DNA from: Phoronis ovalis
Lineage: Eukaryota; Phoronida; Phoronidae
Assembly (NCBI GenBank): GCA_028565635.1
Contig: JAOXYB010054723.1
Span: 1 to 16,783 of the forward strand
Length of the DNA: 16,783 nucleotides
Direction: 5' to 3'
Of this stretch, positions 1-9,300 are shown piece after piece. The position numbers and the translations under genes were made by a program. Numbering within the stretch: the first letter of the stretch is position 1; each line of letters opens with the position of its first letter. The notes below the pieces were generated by a model that was not told where the DNA came from, did not search any database, and was given only the letters and a program-made list of their open reading frames with translations.

Positions 1-210
1 TGACATAGATGGCTTTACAACTAAAGAAACTACATCATATGATGGGCATCTGTCTGCACCTGCAGACCTCTTGTTTTTGTTTTAGTATTTATTAGCTTCA
101 TAGTAGAAATTTATCATAATGTATTTGTTATGTAATTTCTACTGTAATGTCCTTCACAGTAATCCAGCATAAATTTTAATGAGAAGAATCCAACAGTGAT
201 TCTGCTTCAG

Positions 211-298
211 TTATGTATTGCCTGTTACTATCTATCATATAATTCCGCTACTGGGCTTTGTCGCCTGTTTTGTTTGAGACTGTATTCCGCGAAAGACG
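211..298 (+). other. Candidate upstream non-coding exon in a locally CpG-richer patch
   Basis: GATTCTGCTTCAG ends at 210 as a plausible acceptor, and GACG|GTGAGT at 299 is a good donor. CpG dinucleotides cluster at about 244-298, and again at about 455-560, unlike most of the first 6 kb. The Tubby-like gene needs at least one upstream 5' UTR exon, so this is a possible position for it, or for a first exon ending at 298. No promoter element supports it and the true exon may lie outside the window. Confidence 0.15.
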
Positions 299-2409
299 GT
301 GAGTTACCACCCTGTGACTGTGTTTCTCTTTGTTATGAACCTATAATTGACTCTGGATTACCACATTTCTTATCTTTCTGACCATTTGTTATTGATAATC
401 CCGTCAGATCAGTCTCAAAAGATGGGCTTATTTTTAGACATTGTCTAACTCTAATGCGCATCCATTACTCCGAGACAAACTCTAAACCGTCATTTGGATC
501 ACCTCAGCCTTTTCCGTACTGTGCTGAGAAAGTACTGAGTGAGCGACAGAAAAGGTGGAGCGGTCCTGAATGTCTAATGCATATGTGTTACTCAGAAACA
601 TCAAGTGGGAGGACATGGAACCAGTTATTATATAAAGTTTAGATGTAAACTCATAGAACGTCATGAGTTAGGTTGTTGATTTGTTATTATTTTTCTTGGA
701 ACCACATGTAAATAGTGAGTATTGTTTGTTGAAATTAACAGGAAATGATTAACATGTCCTGAGACACAATGGGGATAAATAACACCGTATATGAGATGGG
801 ACAGGATATATAAATGTTTGACATAATGATGTGGGAAATTGATGGAGACGAGACGGACTATATAAATTCCAGGCATAAATGCATATTATACCCACTGATC
901 ATGCATCAAAAACCGAATCTTGCCAGTGATTGGTTACTTTAAATCATGTCAGGTTGTGTTAGCACCATGCAGGTTATTAGTGATGTATGTGTCGAAACTG
1001 ACAGTAAATGAAACAGGACCCTGGAGGACACGGGCATTTATTAAACCATATAAATAAGATGGCAGATGTGTGAGAAAGCAAGTGTTGTGTGTATTCTGGA
1101 AAATGCCCACTTTGTCACCAACTTTCCTGGTTTAGTATTTTATGACAGTCTGTGGTTTTCTATTAATTTAATGCATTTTATACCTTTGGTTGTTTGATAT
1201 TAACAGGTTCCAGCTAGTTACAAGTAATTTTGATATGAAGTATGGTAAAAGCATAGTTTTAGAAGAATTAAACAGATGTATGTAGTTAAGTACAGATTTA
1301 TAAATATATAAACAGCTAGCATATCTATCAGGTTTGATTCAGGTAACTATAATTAACTCCTGTTTTGTTAGTAATTTTCAGTTAAGTTTAGAACTCCCAC
1401 ATTCTGTACTTCACAAAAGTTTCAAAATTGACAATAGCAGATTGTTTTTTCAAAATAGAAAATCTTTTCAGATCATGGAGTTTGAAATGGTCATGCCTTT
1501 ATTCTGTGCTCTATAGTAATGAGCACAGAACACAGAATTATTAATAAAGGGTCAGTAAATAAGCTGTAAGACACAATATACATTTCATGTTGCCCAACTG
1601 AACCCAGTTATTAAAACTTGAATTCCTTATTTAATGGAAAATATGCTTTTTTTACTAAGTATTTTCCTGGAGAAAGTCTGATTAAGCACTTAATATTTAA
1701 AAAATAGAGATGTTAATAATGAGAAAAAGTTGATTTTATATAGTCTGTACTGCTTTATATCATAAAAGTGTTTGCATGATTACCAAACAAGCTATATTTA
1801 GTCTGATTAAATCCTGAGGATTAAATATCTTGTCCTGAATTCATAATATCCAGGTGCATTAACCTATAGAACATTGCTTACAGTGGATTTGTTAAGGATA
1901 TACATAATAGGGATTCAAAAATGTTACCCTCCAGCTGTTTGTTTTATATCCATGTACTATTAATTGTGAAATGTATTCTGTGTAACTCAGGTTAGCAATT
2001 TAAAAACAAAAAAAAACATCAGCCAAAGTCTGCCTGCAGCCCTGAAGTCACGCCAGAGTCTTTATTCAGTTGGTGCAAGTGCAATTCCAAATGTCAGTTA
2101 TTTATGTAAGAGGTAAGAACATTGGTTCTTGTTAGGAGCTGATCCAGTGACTCTGATCAGTTATCTTGAGGCGAGGCATTTCCAGATGTGTATTTCAAAA
2201 GTGGACATTTGATAGATGTATGATTTTGCAGCTCTTATAATCATATACTCTTGTGCTATGAACTGTACACACTCCGCACAAGAACCAGTTTTTACTCATG
2301 CAAAGATTCATTCATGAGGTAATATTATGTGATAAATAATTCCCTAGGGACATTGTGCCCTTTGTAGAGTACTGCCATTCACGACTGTATATGGGTCCCC
2401 TTTTAGCCT
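299..2409. other. Non-coding, AT-rich; no gene seen
   Basis: No open frame has coding character or a recognisable family. A slightly CpG-richer patch at 455-560 contains the short inverted pair CTCAG..CTGAG (about 504-530). An imperfect echo of TGTCTAA..TTACTC.GA.AC occurs at about 443-480 and 573-600. TATA-like runs occur at about 808 and 859 without other promoter context. Confidence 0.6.
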
Positions 2410-2692
2410 CTACTTTTACTATGGGATATATTTTTTATGTTTATTTAACGCTTTTAGCCAGGGGTGTGCTTTTTGCAAATAATTTTTTACCAGGTGGTAT
2501 ATATTTTCAATAAATAATTATTCACCACAGGTTGTTGCATTTTTGGGTAGTTCCAGAATTTTGTTTATTATTTTTGCCATAGGGTTGTACATTTTTAGGT
2601 TGTTTTTTTTTACCATGTGGTCTGTATTTTGCAAATTGTTACCATGGGGTATATTTTTGAAATGCAGATTTAACCATGGGTAAGATTTTTTC
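2410..2692. repeat. Degenerate tandem array of about 30-35 bp units
   Basis: About eight diverged copies of a unit approximating TTTACCATGGGGTATATTTT plus a few bases are visible. They start near 2413, 2452, 2483, 2519, 2572, 2605, 2638 and 2669. The clearest pairs are GCTTTTTGCAAATAATTTTTT with CTGTATTTTGCAAATTG, and ACCAGGTGGTATATATTTT with ACCATGGGGTATATTTTTG. Spacing is irregular, so the array is old. The GGGGTATATTT core is the inverse of the AAATATACC motif in the dispersed repeats at 5588-5770 and 7663-8075. Confidence 0.7.
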
Positions 2693-4198
2693 CTTGTGTC
2701 TCACACCCATGACCACCACTAGCACTACCCCAGCATCCATTTTTTCCTGGGAAGTAATAGTTAGTAGATGTATAGTACAGAACATAAAAAACAGGAACCA
2801 TGCACTTACCATCTGTGTAATAACTATGCTATGGCATCGGTGCATATTCAGTTTCTTATATTTTTTTATCCATTGTAACGTTATTTAAATTTGAAATATA
2901 ATATATACTGAGTGTGACCATAGTATAATTTCGAATGTGAAGTGTATTGACATATTTATTAAGTATATAGATTTTTTCATGTTGGTTCAGATTGGAAGTA
3001 ATAAGTAGAAATTTTAAAACAGTACCATGTTTATGTTATGCATAATATTCATGCATCACTTGGTTTCATGTAAATGTTCCTATTGTATTTTCAGTGTGAT
3101 AGAACAACAGGGAGTTAATCTTTTAAGGCTAATAACATAAAACTTGAGATATTAGTTCAAAACAAAATAGTTATATAAGCTTATTAAAAGTAGTTCAAGT
3201 GCAATATATTCTCAACAGTCATACTTCACCATCTGGCACCAGCTTATCATTTCTTGATCATAACCAGTTGCCAAGGGAATAATAACTTGTTATGTACACA
3301 CTATTGAATGGTACATAGCATTGAATCTGCTTAATTTTTTTGGGTAGAGTTTGCATGAGAGTCTTGAAATTGTGTATCAATTCTACCCATAGTCCGGACA
3401 CAGTATACCAATGAGTTACACGTTCTAATTGATCTTGTAACTATAAGCTTCAAGTGTCATGTCCAAGTTATACAGAAAATGTACTCTGTTCCGTATCAGT
3501 AGCATATCCTTGCTAGCCTTATGCACTATTAAATTGCCCCCAGACTTAAATTAAAGTGACTGATTTTGTAGGAAAGTTAATTTATCTTCTTATAAGGTTA
3601 TACAAGTCCATAAAAGTAGCATTTGAGAATTTTGTTTATAATATTATTAGTATGCCATGTTTTAGATTCAGTAACAGTCTGAATGAAGAAAACTTGTCCA
3701 GTACAAATAAGTCTATATTTATCTTAATTATTTTATAGTTTGAAATTTACTTGACTAGAATAACCTGAGCTATAACCATCTATATATTGTCATAAATTGT
3801 TGATTTTTGAAAACTTTTGATTGATGTTCCATTTTCAGCCAGAAGTATGAATATATGAAAAAATAATTGTTTACATGTTGCTTAGCTACAATTTAAAAAT
3901 ACTGTATGTGGGGTCACAACTGGGACCATTCATCATCTGAAACCATCATCTTACCTAGTACTGGATCTTCTTAGTACATAGAAGTATCTGTCCCCAGTAT
4001 ATGTAACAACACAAAACTACTTAGTGGAAATAATAATGTTTAAATGTCTAGAAATACAGCATTGGTGCAAGAAATGATTAGGAAACATTAGATGTTTATT
4101 CACAAAGAAATTATTCAAGTTGCACTTATTGAGGTTTTATCCTGGTGACTTGTGCTCCTCGAAATCTTTCAGTCGTTATAAAAGTCCATATATATGCA
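2693..4198. other. Non-coding, AT-rich; no gene seen
   Basis: Only short open frames with no family resemblance are present. I found no clear splice-bounded exon, RNA gene or strong repeat here. Confidence 0.6.
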
Positions 4199-4216
4199 CA
4201 GGGTGTCTCATTAATT
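4199..4216 (+). repeat. Left terminal inverted repeat of the Tc1/mariner relic
   Basis: CAGGGTGTCTCATTAATT pairs with the right end at 5121-5138 with one mismatch. Similarity drops off inside position 4216. A short poly-T run follows at about 4232-4242. Confidence 0.85.
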
Positions 4217-4386
4217 CTGAATCGATTTTACATTTTTTTTTTTCGATATGATTTTGCTTGGTTTTGAGTAAATAATTTAGACAGTAAATAATCCAAATTG
4301 TAGTAATTTACTTTGGCATGATAAACATCAGACAATGTGCACACAAGCTGGATGTGAACTGTTTTACACATAAATTGTTTTTTGGC

Positions 4387-5043
4387 ATGGAGAGTCAAGA
4401 AGTGAAAAAGGTACAGCTTCACTTCAAAGCTGTGGCTTTGAGTGAGACTGGGTTTTCATGTTCCACTGTGGCTAAAAAGCTTGTCCAGTGTATATCACTG
4501 GACAAGGAGACTGAAATCTGCAAAAACAGTGTGATAACCAGAAGTGGCCAGCAACAGGTACTTGACAAAAAGGCCAAGAAATAGGATGTGAGGCCAAATA
4601 TCGCCATGGCAGTCCTATTGGATTGCTTACTAAACAGATTAAATCTAAAGGTTTAATGTGTGACAAAGAAACTGTTAGTAGATATTTAATAACTAAACTA
4701 AAATGGAAAAGCATGAAGCATGGATGAATGTCATATATTAGTAAGAAATAGAGGAAGGCTCATTTGAATTTTGCACAAGCACAAGCTCAAAAGCATTGGA
4801 GCATAAACTCCAAAAAAGGAAGAATTGCAGGAAATTCACCAGATTTTAATGTTATAGAAAGTGTATGCATGTGCCCAGTTAGAATATTATGAATACAAAG
4901 ATACAATTCTAAAGACAGCGTGCTTGGACTAAAAAGAAGTTGATTCAATTGTCCCTCCAGATTAGTTAAAAAAACTTGCGCATTCCATGCCGGCTCGTAT
5001 TAAGGTGGTCATCAAAGCTCATGGTATGTCAGTTCGATATTAA
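4387..5043 (+). pseudogene. Tc1/mariner transposase relic, internally deleted and frameshifted
   Basis: From the ATG at 4387 the relic reads MESQEVKKVQLHFKAVALSE and on into TGFSCSTVAKKL, typical of the first helix-turn-helix of Tc1/mariner transposases. Its frame stops at 4582-4584. Another frame continues with KSMKHG, a stop, MSYISKK, then AHLNFAQAQKHW, matching the linker motif R..RL.FA..H.W before the catalytic core. It then jumps to NSPDFNVIE (4833-4859), the region of the third catalytic acidic residue, so the stretch holding the first two catalytic Asp is gone. The C-terminal part reads KKLAHSMPARIKVVIKAHG and ends at TAA 5041-5043, with in-frame stops before it. It cannot make active enzyme. 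Confidence 0.88.
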
Positions 5044-5120
5044 AACAAATGAACTTTCAAGTATTGAAAGTAAGATTTTTCCTTCAAGAAAATGTTATGT
5101 TCCCAGGTATTTGTTACAAA

Positions 5121-5138
5121 AATTAATGAGCCACCCTG
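5121..5138 (-). repeat. Right terminal inverted repeat of the Tc1/mariner relic
   Basis: The plus strand reads AATTAATGAGCCACCCTG, the inverse of the left end apart from one base. It lies 78 bases after the transposase stop codon at 5041-5043, a normal spacing for this superfamily. Confidence 0.85.
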
Positions 5139-6331
5139 GTTTGAACAATGTCTGAAAAATAATCTCTGTCAAAACAAGGAAACAGCAGGCAATGGGTATG
5201 TCTATTGTATGAAATACTACTGCAAGCTATACACTCTATATATAGGTGATGATGTAGCTGCAGCTATGTTATGATAATGATGTTATATGTTGCTTCTTAT
5301 CTAGAATGGGGCTATCCAAGACCATATCACTTAGTTAAATGAAAGCTTTAGACTTATCCCCTCAGATTAAGTGTTAAGTGATTGTTGAATCTTTCAGATT
5401 AGGTGATGAATTATTTACAATTTATGCAAAATCAATAAGAATTGTATTAATTAGTTATGCTATAATTAAAAATGTCTTCCCCAATAATAATGAAAATTTT
5501 AATTACTGGTAAGCAATACTTGGAAGGTTAATTGGTGTGTGATATGAAGTTAGAATCAGTGTGGACCATACAGAACCTGCTTTTTCCCTGGGGCTTGAGA
5601 GGTCTCATGGGTATATTTGGGGTGGGAGGTGTGCCATTAAAGGGTAAAATTTTTGGACTAACTCTATATTAAAAATGTGGAAAATTTGCACCCCGGAATA
5701 TACCAAAAATGCAAAATGTCCGAAATATACCAGCAGTCAACATGTGCAGTCAACATCTGATGTCATAAAAACTAGGATTTTATTAATTTTAAATTTTTTT
5801 TGACAAATGTCAGTCCATGCAGGTAAAAGTCAAGTTGGCTATGTGTATCTTTGTATGTTCAGTGTTTTTACATTCGGCTTGCATTTGTTCCTCTAGTTTC
5901 ACAAGTCAGCTTGTTGAGTAAGTGGATTTTACAAACTCGTTTCTAGAAAAATCACTCTCAAAGTAGTTTGATATTTATCATAAATGGCATTTAGGCTTCA
6001 CAGTTGTGTGTGTTGTTTCTAGGTTGTTTTAATTTTTCACACTGTGTTGTTGTTGTTCTATGTGAGACTGGTCACAGGTGTCATACAATTATTAGTGCCA
6101 CAACAATAGCATTAACTATAGCTTAGAATAAATCTGGAAAAGTTAACATTATTGTGCTGATTCCCCTTTGGGATACTGTATGGACATGCCCTGAATAGTC
6201 TTGAATAAGATCCTTTAAATCAATTATTTAGCTGTAAGGGAAAAATTCCTATTTTTCATATTTGTTTCATAAGTATACAGATGCAATAGGATTAACCCCG
6301 GGGATTAACAGTGTTCTTTTTTTCTTTGCAG
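5139..6331 (+). other. Non-coding sequence upstream of the start-codon exon
   Basis: It contains dispersed repeat copy 1 (5588-5770) and ends in the acceptor at 6331, so at least its right part is intron in the 5' UTR. No other gene is seen. Confidence 0.65.
5588..5770 (+). repeat. Dispersed repeat, copy 1
   Basis: It shares a collinear series of blocks with 7663-7860: a GGTCTC near the start, TTTGGGGTGGGA, TGTGCCA followed by AGGGTAA, TTTTTGGAC then AACTCTA, AAAAATGT, GGAATATACCAAAAAT, and the ending ATATACCAGCAGTCAACATG with ATGTCATAAA. Copy 1 has fewer of the AAATATACCAAAAAT sub-repeats than copy 2 and an extra partial duplication of GCAGTCAACAT. No coding function is supported. Confidence 0.8.
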
Positions 6332-6360
6332 CGTGTACATAACAGTGAGCTGTGATCGAG
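6332..6360 (+). other. 5' UTR part of the start-codon exon
   Basis: A strong acceptor (polypyrimidine run ending TTTCTTTGCAG at 6331) precedes this short stretch, so the start-codon exon is internal and at least one non-coding exon must lie upstream. In the frame of the ATG at 6361 there is a TGA at 6346-6348. This rules out extending the coding region through the exon and supports 6361 as the true start. Confidence 0.75.
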
Positions 6361-6398
6361 ATGTCATCAGGAGGTTGGATGAATGGTCCACCTGGCAG
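6361..6398 (+). CDS. TUB: Tubby-like exon 1 (coding): start codon, residues 1-12 and two bases of Ser13
   Basis: It begins with ATG and encodes [12 protein letters not shown] plus the first two bases of a serine codon. It ends CAG and is followed by the donor GTAAAT at 6399. The split codon is completed by the T that opens the next exon, giving Ser. The 12-residue leader is Gly/Pro rich and not conserved in the family. Its assignment rests on the splice sites, the phase match and the upstream in-frame stop. Confidence 0.85.
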
Positions 6399-9300
6399 GT
6401 AAATGTTCACATACGTTTCGAGTAGCTTGGCAATGTAAAAAAAGAATCGAATTTAGGGTGTATGCATTTTGTATCGAAAAAACTAATAAATCTGCAGTGT
6501 CATCCAGCAGCTGTCTGAAAAGCTAATGAGGTAATCACAGCAGCCAACAATTAAAAGCAAAAAACAAGGATGTGGATACTAACGAAGACATAAAAATACA
6601 CATCATCTGGAAAGTGGAATGTCATACAAAAACAAGTGTTGTATTTTTCTGTCTTGCTTCTGAGCAACTATGGATAGTCACTGTAGTCACTGTAGTCACT
6701 GTAGGCATTGTTTACAAGATACTTCAATGCTGGTTACAGAATTATGTTAACAGATGAAATGAACATTTCTGAAGATTTTTCTTTTAATTTGTTCTTTCAC
6801 TAGGAGGCACAGTCAGCTCCGTTGAATATAGTACACTGTAGTTGTTTTGAAAAGGTTCTTGTTAAGTTATGGCAGTTTTTATTGATTATTAGTATTGTCT
6901 TTGTCACAAGCATAATGAAGAGAAAAAATTCTGTGAAGTGGTGAACTAGCTTGTCCTTTCAAACATGATTTTCCATTATAATGACTTGTTAAATTATATA
7001 CTTGTTATTTATTCCATTGCTCTATGGCTTCAAGTTCCAGATCAAATTTTTAGACCGGGTGTATATAGCTCAAACTCAAAATAATCAACCATTTTTAGGA
7101 ATTTTTCTGTCACAGAAAAAACCTGTCATAAAAATCACCCGGAAACGTTACCATTAAATGAAATCATGAAAAAATACACATTTTCAGGGATTTTGTTGAA
7201 ATTAAGAGTCATTTTTTGGGGCATTTCAGTGAAAAGTGGACCCATTTTTAGGGATTTACAGTGCGAAAAAGTTACCCATTTGGGCGGCATCTAGCTCTCC
7301 TTATCATATATATGCAAGTTCCTCTCAGAACTTATAATATGATTGGCATCCAGGTTATATCTAATAAGCTGTGAATACTCATTTCTTGAAAACTACAGTT
7401 GCCAGACAAAAGGTAAATATAGATGACAATACAAATTGAGTTTGATTTTGATCTAGATTACTTCCAATGCTGCTGAGGACTGGTGGCCATGTTTATTCTA
7501 AGCTATTTCTGCCCACATCTTGAAAACTCTGATAGATTGAGATACAGTATGTGTTTAGGATGATTGTGCATTTGATGAGCATATGGCCTTCGACCTTGAC
7601 CTATTTTTTAAAAAAAATTATATTAATATGACATGTAACCTGATGTAACATGTGCCCAAGTGCAGCCTCGGGGGTCTCTTGGATTTATTTTGGGGTGGGA
7701 CTGTGCCACTGAGGGTAACAGTTTTGGACAAACTCTACCAAAAATGTAGAAATTTGGACCCTGAAATATACCAAAAATTCCAAAACAAATCCCGAAATAT
7801 ACCAAAAATTCCAAAACGTATCGCAAAATATACCAGCAGTCAACATGCAATGTCATAAATAGTGTACAGTGCAGTTGTTATTTATTGTATTAGGTACTGT
7901 TCACTATTTTGGTTGAACAGTAAGCTCGAAAAATACTTTTCTAAAAACGTTCTTGACTAGACCTCAAAAACTGTACCTGAAATATACCACAGGAGCGTAA
8001 AAAAAGTACCCCGAAATATACCAAGTTCATCAAAACAGGTATCCCAAGCCAGCGGCACATCCTCATCGGCTCTATACACAAAGAAACCTCCCCGGAGTTC
8101 AGCTAAGTTTGATTTTAGCTGCCATTGGTTTTAAACTGTACAACGACAAGGGGATTAGTGTTTCGTACAAACACCTTGTAATTATTAGAGCTATAGCAGT
8201 GCAAGAAACAGTACAACTCATCATCCTATAATGGAATCACTCTTAAATTCTAATTCATGATTATAGTGCGGTATTTATGGAAAAAAAACCTTGCCATCTT
8301 CTGTTTTTCACTGTGAGAGTGGTGAAATAAATAATTTCATACCACTTTTCAAAAATAAAAGGATAATTTTGGTAATCTACTCATGCAATCTGTTGAGAAA
8401 GGAGGCCTTGGTGCATAAATATTGATCTGTGCCGCACCACTTATAAATGGATTGCGAAAAATACAAATTTCGTTCCAGACGTGTCAAATTATTTACCATC
8501 GTGACAAATATAAATTTAACTGAAACTCAGCTGCTTTGTAGCTGTACAATAAATTTATAGTGCTTCTAACTGGATTAATATTCATTTTAATGTTGATGCA
8601 GTGGGAAAAAATAATTAGCTCTTCATTAAGTACCTGTAGTATTGCTCACCTGGATAGTATGAATGAAAGATAATTAGAAAATGTCACTGTCTGTTGCCAA
8701 GTATACATTTCCTGCTTATATTTTGGATTAGGATGGAGTGTTTACAACTGTAAGAGAGGACATTTTTGATATATAATTTTGAAACAGAGTAAAGTAATAA
8801 TGTTATATTTTCTATCTTTTGCATGCGACATTGTAATTTGAGTTTGTACATGGTAAATATGCTCTGTTTGTAGGTATCCTGATTTTAATGGTGTGCTAAT
8901 AAACTCTTTGTTTTCGGGTGAATGACAGGTTATTGTTAAGAAGATGCTGTATTGGGTTCATAGCATACTGATATAATTATGATAGATCATGATAGATAAT
9001 GGATGTAGGCACTTGTCCAAAACAACAGTTCAACTCTAAGATATTTTGCCTTTATTATCTCCTGGATTCATTTTGGACAGCAAAACTGTGACATTTGATG
9101 AACAACAAAAGGATGCAGTATCAGTCATGAAAAGGTCATTGAATGATAAGTATTAGTGATTTTGTTATTGATTTCACCATTTTTTGAATTTCTGTTTTGC
9201 AGTGTGCCTGATGATGATGATGATGCCCCCTCACAGACAAGTTTGAGGGAACAAAAAATGAAAAAGCAGGTATGATGTTTCTACAATAAGCAAATAATTT

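Larger units (their letters stand above)
4199..5138 (+). mobile_element. Decayed Tc1/mariner-superfamily DNA transposon with terminal inverted repeats
   Basis: The left end CAGGGTGTCTCATTAATT (4199-4216) and the reverse complement of the right end, CAGGGTGGCTCATTAATT (5121-5138), agree at 17 of 18 positions. Between them lies a broken transposase on the + strand. The element is about 0.94 kb, whereas intact members are usually about 1.3 kb or more, in line with an internal deletion. I do not see an intact TA target duplication at the borders (CA on the left, GT on the right), so the flanks have mutated or the ends are slightly misplaced. It lies outside the exons of the Tubby-like gene and is clearly non-autonomous now. 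Confidence 0.88.
6399..9202 (+). other. Intron 1 (2804 bp)
   Basis: GTAAAT donor to TTTTGCAG acceptor, interrupting a Ser codon. It contains the 9 bp tandem repeat, the degenerate array at 7086-7290 and dispersed repeat copy 2. The remainder is AT-rich with nothing recognised. Confidence 0.85.

Noticed and set aside
196-664. Short open frames on both strands at the left edge as genes
   Set aside because: All are about 60 codons with no conserved motif. The region may hold a non-coding exon but coding is not supported.
852-870. TATATAAA box as a promoter for the Tubby-like gene
   Set aside because: The region is AT-rich and TATA-like strings are frequent (another at about 806). No adjacent CpG patch, exon or donor supports a start here.
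4318-4386. Upstream ATG at 4318 as the transposase start
   Set aside because: It is in the same frame, but the family-like sequence begins at MESQEVKK (4387). The preceding codons resemble untranslated element sequence.
7623-7856. Overlapping open frames of 68-77 codons on both strands
   Set aside because: They fall in dispersed repeat copy 2. The low-complexity peptides come from its AAATATACC sub-repeats, and copy 1 does not keep the frame.
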